64,000 bases of DNA from Symbiodinium kawagutii (GCA_009767595.1 VSDK01004333.1:132186-196185); one strand, 5' to 3'; shown: positions 31,501-41,902, counted from the stretch's first letter. Numbers and translations are program-made. Notes: generated by a model from the sequence alone, not told the origin.

Positions 31501-34500
31501 GAGATTGTTCCTTAAATCATTTGATTTGATTACCATCAGCAGCTTTCCCAGTCTTTTACTGATTCCTTGATCACCAACAACCATGTTTCATTGGTTGGTT
31601 GGTGGGTGGGTTGTGTCATAGGTTGGTTGCTTGGTCGCTTGGTTGGTTGGTTGCTACCTGTCTCCCCCAAGCGCCATGGTTGGCCATGGCTGGGTGTGAC
31701 CCTGGTGAGGTGTCGCCACCGCGGCGCGTCCAGAAGGGCCGTACCGAGACCTGGGGCATCCCCTGATCAGCGATCCTCACTGGGCCATTGATGCGTGCCT
31801 GGGACCTGGGATCAGCCGTCAGTAACGGTGGTTTGAGTGGGGATCAAGTGGTGGTGGATAGCAGGGGTTAGTGACAGTGGTAGAACTATATCTGGATGGT
31901 TGGGTGATTAATTCATATGGCTATGGGTCAAGGCTTTAACCAACCAACTAATGGGGGATAATCACCAACAAGAGGGCATAGGCATAGGGAAAACAATGGT
32001 TAATAACAGGGGAACCAGGGGTACAGGGTTTTGACCCACAACCATATGTAGTGATAACAGTGGGTAGGAACAGGGATGATTGTGGTTAGCAAGAGGGGTT
32101 GATAACCAGAAACTGATGGTGATGGATGAGGTTTTGTGTGTATTTTTCAATATGTTTCATGTATTTTGAAGTCTGGCTGTGAGTACCAGCAATGACCAAG
32201 AACTATATGGGACTTTCGAGCATGGAGAGCTGATTTCGTTGACACCGTGGCTATGAGGAGCTACTTCCACGACGAAGCTACTGGGAAGCAGTACGTTCTC
32301 TGGAAAGTCGATGGCAATGCGCACAAAGTGCCGTCTTGTATCAAGATGCGATCCTCGGCAGCATTGGGGCGTCACAATAGAGGATGATACCAGGATCTTC
32401 ATCCTCGGTGAAAATACACTGGCAATTTTGTAACAATTAAGCACGATGGTTTCTTGACAACCATTGATGATCATGCTTGACAAGGTTGAAAAGCAATCCA
32501 GACTGATAAATCAAATCTAACTGCAAATTCTGGTGTATGGATGAACATCGGTTCTAGAAATCAAACAACTGGATTCAATGACCATGCAATCTTCCTTGAT
32601 GTTTCCCTAATATTGGTAGATATTAGTTGGGTCATAACCCCTAGAACTTGTGATCTTTCCCTTTTGGTAGATATAAGTTGGGTTGTAATAACTCGCAGTT
32701 CACCCCAACAAATCTGTGTTCTAAACCCAGTTTCAGCTGCTTAGGGAGGCACCTTGTACCAGTTCTCAGCCAACAGCGCTGGTTTTCTCATGGCTTCGCT
32801 GGCGTTCCCATGGGCCGCGTCCCAGGAGAACTGGACGCCACTGGCACCGGCCTCGCGCCCGATGCCGATGCCGTGGAGTTGATCCACAGCGAGTTGAAGT
32901 GGGAAGGCACGCCCGCTGCGGGCCAGGCTGGGATGGATGACCAGCAGAAAACGCCCGAAAAAGTATGGTTTATAAGTTTTATGGTCAAACTTTGGGATAA
33001 CTTTAATGACCAGCAGAAAACTACCAACCAGTTTTATGGTTAATAAGCCATTAAAGTTGGTAGTTGACGATGGTTATCTTAATAATTCAAGATGGGTTGC
33101 AATATGATGTAAGTGACAAAAGTACGGTTATATCTACGTACCATAAACTGGTAGTTACCCTGGTTATAAACCAACTTAGCCAACTAGGGAGAAGATAAAC
33201 TGTTGATAGTTGATGATGGTTCATAAAGGTTAACATTAAGTTAATAGTGACAATCATCAGAACACTCAATGTACGGAGATGAACATGATCAGTCTTGAGA
33301 TACTTATGATTGATGATATCTAGTCTTCTCCCTATGGATGATAGCGACTTCATAGTGGTCAATTAATAGTTGACAATGGTTATGATTCATGATAGCTATT
33401 GTTGATATCTATAGTTGAGAGTGGTTTGTGATGGTTAGTAGTGGTTGAAATGATAATTATATTAAGCAGCCAAAGTTAATGATAGTATTGATAGTTAACC
33501 ATTGCTGGGGCACGGCGAGAATGATTAGTCAACAATATCCAACAATACTGGTGGTGATCACAATAGCTAATGGTCAACCAATACTACCCAAAACAGCCTG
33601 TGACGCCTTGAACATTGGGCCCCAATAGCTGAAGCATCAATGGTGGATGGTCCGGAGGGATAAGATTCAGAATGCATCAACAACTAGTGATGGCCAACTA
33701 TGGATAGCGATGCTCGATATGGAACAATATTATAGCTGCCTTACATGGCCAACCTTGTAATTGCCTTAGAATTGACCATAGCCAGTGATGAAGCTCCTCA
33801 TGTGACATGATCGCTGCTGGAACCCATCCTCGCACCACGAGGCGGAGTTGTGGAAGGACCATTCCTTGTGAAGCGAGGAGGCTTTTACTATTTGTGTCCC
33901 GACAGTTGCAGACTGATGGTGATTGGTTCTCGTTGTTTTTTAGCAGTCAAATTTTGAGATTTTCTATGGCCAATGTGATTCATTCTGGTTGGTGGCTTCT
34001 TTTTGATAGGGAAATCATTGGGATTTCCTATGGTTAACTATGGTTAGACAAGTGGTGAACTATGGGGGTCAATAACCAACCATAGCTGGCTGGTGGTTTC
34101 AATTTAAGTAACTCCTCCAGAACCGGAAACTGGTGGTTTCGAATATGGTGTTTATTTTTTATCCAACCTGGGATAAACGCTCATATAGTAGTTTTGGGGA
34201 TGGTTGAAGCACCACCCAACATGGCTCTTTGTCAGGGCTACTGGTTATTGTTCACCATGTTTACTGGCTTATGACTTAATTTATCAATCTTGGATATGGT
34301 GTTTTTTTTCGTTCAAGGTGAATCAGCAGCAATAATCCACATGCACAGGATACAATGCTTACTTAGAAGTTGGAACTGGAGCCGATGAACTGTAGTTATG
34401 GGATGTGATGGGGAACTGTAGTCATGGGATGTGATGGGTCCGGGGACCGCTGTCATCCCCAAGTCAACTTAGCTGCACATGAGTTGCCATTAATTGATTC

Positions 34501-37500
34501 AGTTTGGATGTTTGCAATGATTGTATAGAGATTCAAACTACTGGATACATAACAATACAGGCAATGTTAAAAGACCTGACCTTTCACTTGATCATTTTTG
34601 TTTGCCCACCTTGGCTGAGGTTTTACTCCGGTGATTGCTACGGGAATCATCGCTACTGCGTGGGAGTGGCCCGGGCAGAGAACGTCCTTTGGCAGCTGGG
34701 AGGGTCAGCGCCTGGGAGGGTCACCGTCACCGACCCGATGATTGTGGACGCTCACGGCGGTCAGTCCCGTGCAGTCTCTTACCAAGCATCAACCAGTAGT
34801 AGTGATAGTTGTTACCCATTGGTAAACCGACCTGGAGGTGGAAAACCTACCAGAGAAATAGCTGGTTGATCATCCTTACTAAAGATTGTTAAGTACTAAT
34901 CACCATGAGCCTCCAAAACCTAAAAAAGGTAGGGTTTTAACCCTCCAAAATAGATTATAACCTATCAAGATGATGGTCTTGTGGGCCAAGGGTAGTAATT
35001 ATCAGCTACTAAGTATACCCCACCAGCTACTAAGTAATATTAATTTATCAGCTATTTATCAGCTACTAGTATTTATCCATTTTAGTGAGCTGAGTATACT
35101 AGCCATTATTGGTTATTTTTGTTGACTACTAATAATTAACCAGTAATTTAGCTATTTAACCAGTAATTAGTTGGCTATTTAACCAGTAATTTGACTACAT
35201 TATTTTATTGGCTATTTAACCACTAATTAATCATCGCTTGTAACCACCAACCAAGGTCCTTGGTCCTTACACTAAAAGTGGTGCGCCGATCCTTTCTTCG
35301 GGCACTGGCTGGGCTGGCCCTGGGCATTGCGTGGTGCTGGATGCTGGAGGGCATGACGTGACTTGGCCACCTGGGTACACAGAAAATAGCACCATAGACG
35401 TGACAAAGACACCAGCTGGTGGTGGATGAGTTGATGTTGCTATGATGCTGCTCAATAGCAACAGATGGTGGTTGATGGCTTGATACTGCTTAAAGATGTG
35501 TTGAGAATGGCGTTTGCATTGGCTCGGCGTCAGCTTGTGTTTCCATCCCCTTTTCTCTCAGGGTTGGTGTGAGGCACTGTTGTATGATCAGAGGAATGTG
35601 CTTCTTGAGTCTCACTTGTGGCTTTCGCACGGATCACGCTGGCCAAGCCAACATGAACAACAAATGATGTCAGCTACAGGCAGTGATCGTTTCAGAATAG
35701 AAGTTGAAAACAATAAATGTGGATCTAATACTGACAAAGAACTAGCTAACGGGAACTGTCAACATTCATAGACTATCAATAGCAAACGGTCATTGTCGTC
35801 GTCCAACTGCTCGCTCGAAATGATCAAATCAAAACATCTCAAGTCCTGCCAGCTGATGAATCGGCTTTCACTGACCAAGATTGAAGCACATATCAAAACT
35901 GATTGGTGGTTTCAAACATGTTTTATTTTCTCTATGAACTATTCACAAATGGTTGGTTGACTCATATGTTTCATAGGGGTGGTTCAACCACCAAGCAGAA
36001 AAGCTTTCGGGGCGGCTTGGCTTACTGCGCAGGCGTGATACCCCCAGTCCTGATGGGTTTTCCCCCACAGCTATCAGGGCTGCACCGCCATGGATCAACA
36101 AGCTGGCGAAGGATAGCGCTGCCAAGAATAGGTGAACATATCAATCCTACTGTGGTGTCCATTCTGAGACATCCGCGTTGCAGTCATTGAAATCATCCCG
36201 CCATCGCTGCCATCCATGAGGGAACCTGCCAGGTAACAGGGGATTCCCTCACTTTAGAAGCCGAGAAAGCGCCAGATCGCATTGAGAGTGGCGGCGCGTC
36301 CTTCAATTTTTTTGCTCCAAAGTACTTCTGCTTGGTTGGCAGTGAGATTCAACTCCATGTGGACAACCAAGGGATCGAACCTGGGGGGCCCCACATTGTC
36401 GGGATTGCACATGCGCCTAGGTGATGATTTTTCACGCTTGGCCATCCAATAGCCCTGGTGGTCGCGGAGAACGCGGGAAAGGTCGGGCGGTTCTCATGGA
36501 ACGCGTCGCTTGGGATGCTCGGCACCATGGTGAAATGGAATGCTGAAGGCAGATGCACATGTCTTTCCTTCCAAGAAACACAGGAGAAATGCATCTGATG
36601 ATTTGCACACTGATACAGATATCCATGCATAGATGGATAGATAGATGATAGATGCACATTTATGTTGAAAGATGTAAGGGTGGGTTGATGGATGGAGACG
36701 GATGGATAGATACTATAGATGGTTGGATACACAAAAGCCTTTAGAAATCTTTAGAATCTTTTAGATACACCCACAGATTTGTTTACATGCCAATGCTGTA
36801 CATTTGTCAAGAGAGCTCACGTCGCTTTTATATTTGTGTGTGTAGAATTTGGCTTGCTAGTGATGAGGATGGTACTTGATAACTGCTATCAATAACCATG
36901 ACTGCAACCACTCAACGCCACTAGTGGAAGCATTGCATGTGACCTGTACACCGAGTGTTGGTTACCAACGACCACCTCTTATCCCACCCCTTGTGTTGGT
37001 TTCCATTGCCATGGGCCCCCGAAACCCACTAATCGCTTGCAACCACAGAGGTCCATCCTGTATCCTGGGTCCTTACACCAAGGTGCTTACCAGCCGTTCA
37101 TGACCATTATCTGCCATGATTTACTATAAAAAACCAACCATTAACCACCATGTACCAACCATCAACCACTATTAATAACAACCATTAGCCAACCATGAAC
37201 CAACCATTAACCAAGTATTATCAACCATTTACCAACCATTAACCACCATTAATCAAGTATTCTCCATCATGAACCCCCCCCGGACCATCGCCCAGGACGA
37301 GGGGTGGCCCGTGGTGGGCTCCGGTGTCCCCTGCGCCGTGCCGCAGTCCCGGCTGCCGCAGCCCTCTGCCGCGCGCACAGCCGCGGGGCGCTACGTGCCG
37401 CGGCCGCCGCTGGAGATGCGGCGCACGTACCGGCTGCAGGTGTCGCAGGCTGCGGTGGGGGCTGGGCCACCAGGATTTTGTTGACTGGATGGCTTATACC

Positions 37501-40500
37501 GTATACCCACTAACTCAGGTTTTTAGTGTTTTTGGGATATGATTGATTTACCATATAACCACTAAAAATATATATTTTTTGCAAGGGATCTATAAGCCAC
37601 CAAGTTGGGGAAGGGGGGATGAATGACCGACAGTTGGGGTGAAATCATGGTGATGGATGGTGGTAAATGGTGGTTAGGGGTGAACTTAATAGTGGTTAAG
37701 AATGGTTAGTAGTGGTGACTGATGGGTGTTAATTGATAGTGGTCGATAGTGGTTAAGACCGGTTTGTGATGGTGATTGGTGGTGATTCATGATGATTAAT
37801 GGTGGTTAATAGTAGTTTAGAGTGGTTAATAGTGGTTAATGCTGGTGATTAGTGGTTAATCGTGATTAAGATTTGTTAATCATAAGGAAGCGAAAGCCAA
37901 CACCAGCAACTCATAGTAGGAGACTTATCTCTGGTGTGTTTGCAGCAGGTGTAGATGTGAATAACCTGCCTATGTTTGATGGTAGATGACCTATTCTCGG
38001 ATGGTTTGCTCATGTGGATCTAACATTCAAAGTAGCCTGTGACGTTGTGAAGTCTCGTTGAGAGTTTCATTGTGATGTGTGCAGATCGATCGGTAGATGA
38101 ATTGATAGATTGATTATTAATAAATGCTATTTCCCACTCATTCACCACTAATCACTGAACATTAATCATTTACCAGAATCTCGACACAATACCATTTGCC
38201 CCCCAAAACCATAATTTTTTAGGTTGAATTTTGGGGCCCATGGTGTGCGTCCCAGTCCCAGTGGTGCACAGGGCTGGGAGTCCTACTTGGGCTACGAGGG
38301 CAAGTTGTCCAAGGACAAAAACCAGGCGTCGTGTCCAGCCGCCGTTGATGAACCGCTGGAATTGGTGCATTTGGCCGGCCCTATTGGTAGTGGATGGTAG
38401 TGTTTGGTGATGATTACGGATTATAACCAGCTATAGTGGGAGGTGAATGGAAGATCACGCTGTTATGGTCAGACTCTGGTTGTGGGACCAATGGTTGGAT
38501 GGTTGGAACGGTAGGTGGATGGGAGATCCAGCTCTCTCTTTAGTTCAATACTGGTCGGTCAAGTGGGCAAATTAGGGGTTGATGATAGGGGACAACTAGT
38601 AGCCGTGAATCCTGGTTGATTATGGGAAGCGATGGTTAACAGGGCAGAACGATCAACAACCAGGATAGTTCATGGTAAATCCAGCTGTGAAGCGAACCCC
38701 TCTATCATCTCGATAGATTAGCAGCTGACCATGAATGGTACAGTCATGAATGTTGATAATCATGGTGGTCACCAGCGTTCATGACTATTCAACTATTGTA
38801 TAGTTAGCTTGATGACTATAATACTGTAACTAGGATTGTACCATCATGACTCTGGTTAGTAGCTAACCATGAGTGAAGCTATCCATGACTGATGGACCAC
38901 CGTCATAATTGATTGTCACCGTGATATTTGTATAAGCTATTTGGTCATAGCATGGTAAGTGATAGTATAAGATCATTGCGACAAATCACTTGATATTTGT
39001 CACTCATGCTATCCGGCATAATCTTACCACCATCATTAACCATTGTTTTCCCTGTGATTGTTGGTTCTTATCCCCCATTCGTTGGTTGGTTAAAGCCTTG
39101 ACCCAGCTCGCCATATCTAGCTGGTATGTCTCCTAGAGTTGCTAGTTGTTATCCCCTTTTATTAACCATTAACCAGCTAATCAAACCATGGGTTAGCTGG
39201 TTGATATTCATATAGCTTGTATATCCCTATTATTGTTGGTTATTATCACCTATTAACCATTAACCAGCTGGTATATAGCTGGTATATCTCCATTATAGCT
39301 GGTATATCCCCATTATTGTTGCTAGTTGTTATCCCCTTTTATTAACCAAACCCATTAATGTTGGTTTCTGATTAGTGTAACCCCCCCCTAAAGTAATGAA
39401 AATAGGCATGAAACCAACAGGTAGATACGATCATCAGAAACCAACATTACCATGGCATTTGTCACTCATGGTGGTCAATCACCAGCATTCATGACTAGTC
39501 AACTACCATGGTTAGCTTCATGACTATAGTAACCATGATTGTACCATCATGACTTTTGAGTGAAGCTAACCATGGTGAATCACCAGCTGCCGAGCTGTGA
39601 TGACTTCACCAGGTCTTCACCGTGCAGCCTGGACGCCTGCCGGGCGGCACGGTGAGCTTGGAAGCGTCCGAGCAGGGCGTCTACCTGCGGCACCGGATGG
39701 GGAAGTTGGAGCCGCTTGGATGCCCCACAGAGCCATAGTGCGTGGATGGATGGAGGGGTGGGTGTCATCATGTTTTGTTTGGTTGTTGTTTGGAGGTTTG
39801 GTTGTTGGTTTGTGGGTTGTTTAAGTAGTTCGGAGGTTTGATTGGTTGATGGCCGTTGGTTTATGGCCATTGATTGGTTGATGGCCGTTGGTTTATGGCC
39901 ATTGGTTGGTTGATGGTCGTTGGTTTATGGCCATTGGTTGGTTGATGGTCGTTGGTTTATGGCCATTGGTTGGTTGATGGTCGTTGGTTGGTTGATGGTG
40001 CTGGTTTGGTGTTCTTGCTGTTGTTCGTTGGCGCAAAGTATACTGATGAGCTGAACCAAAGGCTGACGGGCCACAGCAACTGGTGCATTCATCGCGCTCC
40101 ATTGGTTGCTTCTACCATGGTGATGGCTTGCACAGCACTGCGTCCAAGCCAGTTGATTGGGTGATGGTCTTGAGAGCGTTTCAAACATCACTGGGTCGGT
40201 GGGTTTTAAAATGAATTTCTCTTTTCAACCATACTAATTGGGATGACCGTCTACTTGTTAGTTGACGAATATGTTTTGACCAAACAATGTTACCCTCCTG
40301 TGACAGTTGTTTGTTGTATAGCATAGCCAGTTTACTGATATATGTTTGCATACGCTGCATATGACTGAAATGATGACATATTGATATTGGATCTATTTTC
40401 ACACATACTTGGTTTTCACAGCCAAAAGTTGACATATCCCAGCAGCCAGATTAATTAGCTGAGATGATCCACGTTTCTTGGTTTCGATGATGACGGATTT

Positions 40501-41894
40501 TGTAGTATAAAGTGAATGATCTCACCATAGTTAATTGTATAGTCTATAGGCAGTCGCAGGCATGTTCAAGAATGAGTTCTACAATCAACTATGGTAGGTA
40601 TATATCAGTTTTGTCTTCAAATGGTGGATGATGGTAGACTGAAGGAGTCCTGTAAGTCTGGTTCGTAAACCAACAGCAGTCACGTCAATCCACAGTTTTT
40701 CATAATAATCAGAGTTGTAGAAAGTAAGAAAAAACATGCGACTTAGAAGGATGAAGCGGTTACTTGCACCATGCGTAGAGTGAACCAAGTGGCCCTAATA
40801 CTTATGTGCTACCAGTCATTGTTTGCGTCTCAGCGGCATTATTTATTCAGGGACTGCTTGGTTTTGCTGTTAAACAAGATGCGGCTTGTCCTGTGCGACT
40901 TGTCTTTTGGAACAGAATCATTCTTGGGATGGTGATATCACTAGATTGTACCGTTATACCATTCCAACCATACCTAAGCCTATCATTCCTTGGATTTGGG
41001 GATGGTGATATCACCAGCCGCAGCATCCCACCCCACCGCTTCCAAGGCTGTCTCCCAACGACGGCTCCCAGCTCTTCGCCCAAGACGCGTCGTGGATGGC
41101 GCTGCCGGGTCTCTCCGGCGCAGAGGGTGTGTCGTTGAGATCCGTGAACTTTCCGGACGGGCGCCGGTGGCACATGGGCTGAGCTGTGGAGATATGGCTA
41201 TGGGTCAAGGCTTTAACCAACCAACCTGGCTGGCTAAGTAGCTGGTTAATGCTTAATGATAGGGGATATAGCCAACAATACTAGGGGATATACTAGCTAT
41301 ATGGCCATGGGTCAAGGCTTTAACCAACCAACTAATGGTGGATAACAACCAACAAACCATAGGGAGAACAATGGTTGATGATAGGGGAACCAGGGGTACG
41401 GGGTTTTGACCCACAGCCATAATCAGCCATATGGAACAACCAATCATAGTGTGGGGAGCAATGCAATGGATTTGTCATCCAAACATGGTGTACCCCTATA
41501 GCCACGTTATGGCTGTTCACTTTCTTGAAATTGTTGCGGTTCAGTTTCCTGTGCATTTGGTTCCAATGCCTTCTGCCTTCTGGCAACGCTTGCGTGAAGA
41601 TCTTCATTGACTGGTTCTTTGGAAGTTGATTTGTTTCAACCATATCTTCGCACGGTTCTAACCAGCAACCAGTCAATCATCACCAGCAAGCGCAACGATT
41701 TTGTTTGCTAAGCACTGCTTCGAGGTGCGCTGCCACCCTTGTCTCCCCCGGGTGGTCACAGCTTGGCTGTGCAGGATTCCTATGCACGGCATAAGAACGG
41801 AGAGTTATACAGCAGCTGGGCCGGGACATTTTCCAAGCGGCGGTGGCTGGAGCGGGTCCCATCCAGAGTGGCTGGGAATGAAGTTTCACTGTGG
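28459..41894 (+). CDS. GH43 glycosidase with C-terminal AbfB/CBM42 domain (15 exons, 5' end not seen)
   Basis: Fifteen exons of 52-153 bp join in phase into about 463 codons. The N-terminal two thirds match a GH43 five-bladed propeller: IGDHFYLVATGGG, FRILRSPDLVHWESC, GPYRDLG, WAIDASYF (pKa-modulating Asp), YVLWKVDGNA, VVEGPFLVKRGGFYYLFYSG (general-acid Glu), YCVGVARAENVLGPY, PILSS..GWAGPGH, FHAW, GRAVLMERVAW|DEGWP. The general-base Asp should lie upstream and was not found. The last third is three beta-trefoil repeats of the arabinose-binding AbfB/CBM42 type (ESYLGY, GVYLRHRMGKL, SYARHKNGEL, each followed by a PG/VP-type turn). GH43 plus CBM42 is known in microbial exo-1,5-alpha-L-arabinofuranosidases. 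The likely role is release of L-arabinose from arabinan or arabinoxylan, perhaps secreted, but no signal peptide is visible. Introns make up about 90% of the locus and carry most element families. Confidence 0.85.
28965..29044 (+). CDS. GH43 exon 2
   Basis: TGCAG|GTC acceptor and GT donor CAT|GTAGCG. Frame VFGPDNLPPWSGGAKGQWD then SPAGGAT. Corresponds to the loop with Pro-Trp and the W-[AD]-P strand of blade 2. Ends with two bases (AT) completed by the next exon. Confidence 0.8.
29261..29374 (+). mobile_element. Family A MITE-like element
   Basis: GCAATGGGTCAACATT ... GGGTTATGACCCACAGCC, with GGGAACCAGGGGTACAGG. Left part shortened. Confidence 0.75.
29735..29778. repeat. Perfect 44-bp palindrome
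   Basis: GGTATCAATCAATA then an alternating TA run and TATTGATTGATACC. Could extrude as a cruciform. Confidence 0.9.
30309..30422 (+). mobile_element. Family A MITE-like element
   Basis: GCCATGAGTCAATATTAACC ... GTTTTGATCCACTGCC, followed 15 bp later by a family B copy. Confidence 0.75.
30437..30534 (+). mobile_element. Family B MITE-like element, diverged
   Basis: CTGGTTTCTGAAAATAAATA ... CCCCGATGACTTGAGAAACA. Confidence 0.6.
31075..31157 (+). CDS. GH43 exon 3
   Basis: TCGAG|G acceptor and GA donor ACAG|GAGTCG. Reads LPSCVAVFFSAREPAEEG, RALHIGTLT. FFSA matches the Y-Y-S strand, and HIG precedes the G-V-A-T strand of the next exon with exact phase (G+GT). Confidence 0.8.
31710..31794 (+). 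CDS. GH43 exon 4
   Basis: GTGAG|GT acceptor and GT donor TGC|GTGCCT. Reads VATAARPEGPYRDLGHPL then ISDPHWAIDA. GPYRDLG and the Asp of WAID are diagnostic of GH43; the Asp is the pKa modulator. Confidence 0.9.
31920..32043 (+). mobile_element. Family A MITE-like element with clean target duplication
   Basis: GCTATGGGTCAAGGCTTTAA ... TTTTGACCCACAACC, flanked on both sides by ATATG (31915-31919 and 32044-32048). Lies in intron 4 of the GH43 gene. Confidence 0.85.
32258..32349 (+). CDS. GH43 exon 5
   Basis: ATGAG|G acceptor and GA donor ATGC|GATCCT. Reads SYFHDEATGKQYVLWKVD then GNAHKVPSCIKM. Joins exon 4 as AIDA|SYFHDE with perfect phase. The WKVDGN strand is typical of arabinofuranosidase-type GH43. 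Confidence 0.9.
32826..32906 (+). CDS. GH43 exon 6
   Basis: CCCAG|GA acceptor and GC donor GAAG|GCACGC. Reads ELDATGTGLAPDADAVELI then HSELKWE, the [QR]-E-L-D-x-x-G strand and the W-E that precedes the catalytic Glu. Confidence 0.9.
33842..33893 (+). CDS. GH43 exon 7 (catalytic acid)
   Basis: A 52-bp exon. ACGAG|GC acceptor, GT donor TTT|GTGTCC. Joined with exon 6 it reads WEG|GVVEGPFLVKRGGFYY. The Glu of VVEGPF is the expected general acid. Confidence 0.9.
34620..34683 (+). CDS. GH43 exon 8
   Basis: GCTGAG|G acceptor and GT donor AAC|GTCCTT. Reads FYSGDCYGNHRYCVGVARAE then N. The acceptor of the following intron starts with the same GTCCTT. Confidence 0.9.
35256..35357 (+). CDS. GH43 exon 9
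   Basis: CCAAG|GTC acceptor and GT donor GAC|GTGACT. Reads VLGPYTKSGAPILSSGTG, WAGPGHCVVLDAGGHD. GPGH is a conserved metal/active-site-proximal motif of this GH43 type. Confidence 0.9.
35899..35998 (+). mobile_element. Family D element
   Basis: CTGATTGGTGGTTTCAAACA ... GGTTCAACCACCAAGCAG, in intron 9 of the GH43 gene. Carries TTTTATTTTCTCTATG and GGTTGGTTGACTC. Confidence 0.75.
36421..36513 (+). CDS. GH43 exon 10
   Basis: CCTAG|GTG acceptor and GA donor TGG|GATGCT, phase 0 at both ends. Reads VMIFHAWPSNSPGGRGERG then KGRAVLMERVAW. FHAW corresponds to the YHA[WY] strand, and GR-x-L-x-[EI]-x-[IV]-x-W closes the propeller. Confidence 0.9.
37026..37083 (+). pseudogene. Partial copy of GH43 exon 9 and its upstream intron end
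   Basis: The segment CTAATCGCTTGCAACCA ... GGGTCCTTACACCAAG matches the last intron bases and first codons of exon 9 (35229-35276). It can be read LGPYTK before diverging to a stop. It lies in the intron between exons 10 and 11, in the same orientation. Probably a duplicated fragment with no role in the mRNA. Confidence 0.45.
37296..37448 (+). CDS. GH43 exon 11 and linker
   Basis: CCCAG|GAC acceptor and GC donor CAG|GCTGCG (a GT donor at 37440 is possible). Starts DEGWPVVGSGVP, the final GH43 strand, then a 25-residue Pro/Ala/Arg-rich linker, then TYRLQVSQ, the first strand of the AbfB trefoil. The longest exon of the gene and very GC-rich. Confidence 0.85.
37513..37602 (+). repeat. Family E dispersed repeat, copy 2
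   Basis: Contains GGGATATGATTGATTTACCA and ATAACCACTAAAA, then CAAGGGATCTATAAGCCACC, as in the 21181 copy. Just downstream of GH43 exon 11. Confidence 0.65.
37640..37880. repeat. Degenerate GGTTAATAGTGG repeat
   Basis: Long run of TGGTTAATAGTGGTTAA-type units. The complementary CAACCATTAACCA form occurs at 37120-37260. Confidence 0.75.
38272..38325 (+). CDS. AbfB/CBM42 exon 12
   Basis: CACAG|GGC acceptor and GC donor CAG|GCGTCG. Reads GWESYLGYEGKLSKDKNQ. The YLGY-x-G-x-L pattern is the first trefoil repeat of AbfB. Confidence 0.8.
39028..39106 (-). mobile_element. Family A fragment
   Basis: Has CATCATTAACCATTGTTTTC, TTGGTTGGTTAAAGCC and TTGACCC but lacks the outer left end. Confidence 0.6.
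39356..39449 (+). mobile_element. Family C MITE-like element, copy 3
   Basis: TAATGTTGGTTTCTGATTAG ... ATCAGAAACCAACATTA, 94 bp, with eight C in the internal run. In intron 12 of the GH43 gene. Confidence 0.85.
39613..39713 (+). CDS. AbfB/CBM42 exon 13
   Basis: ACCAG|GTC acceptor and GC donor GCC|GCTTGG. Reads VFTVQPGRLPGGTVSLEAS then EQGVYLRHRMGKLE. YLRH is the signature of AbfB repeats (sugar-binding). Confidence 0.85.
39841..40000. repeat. 30-bp tandem repeat
   Basis: About five units of TTGGTTGATGGYCGTTGG, each continued by TTTATGGCCA, with the last units shortened. Confidence 0.85.
41047..41155 (+). CDS. AbfB/CBM42 exon 14
   Basis: CCAAG|G acceptor and GA donor CCG|GACGGG. Reads LSPNDGSQLFAQDASWMA then LPGLSGAEGVSLRSVNFP. 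DASW..LPGL and GVSLRSVNFP are typical for repeat 2-3 of AbfB. Confidence 0.85.
41197..41280 (+). mobile_element. Family A fragment
   Basis: Left end GCTATGGGTCAAGGCTTTAA preserved, right end lost; the next family A copy begins at 41304. Starts ~40 bp after GH43 exon 14. Confidence 0.6.
41304..41418 (+). mobile_element. Family A MITE-like element
   Basis: GCCATGGGTCAAGGCTTTAA ... GGGTTTTGACCCACAGCC. Intact copy. Confidence 0.85.
41775..41894 (+). CDS. AbfB/CBM42 exon 15
   Basis: TGCAG|GAT acceptor. Reads DSYARHKNGELYSSWAGTF then SKRRWLERVPSRVAGNEV, completing the third trefoil repeat. The donor is TGG|GTGGAT here or, 11 bp on, TG|GTTGGTGG, the start of a family D element. Without splicing the frame stops at 41937-41939. 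Confidence 0.8.
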
Positions 41895-41902
41895 GTGGAT
41901 AG

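Noticed and set aside
36350..36420. tRNA-like TTCGATCC word on the minus strand (AGGTTCGATCCC)
   Set aside because: The presumed T-arm does not pair properly (CCAGG against CCTTGG), and no anticodon or D arm could be folded.
37261..37295. Translation start at ATG 37269 (MNPPRTIAQ) as a separate gene
   Set aside because: The codons before DEGWP are intron. Homology and phase place the acceptor at 37295, and the ATG is incidental.
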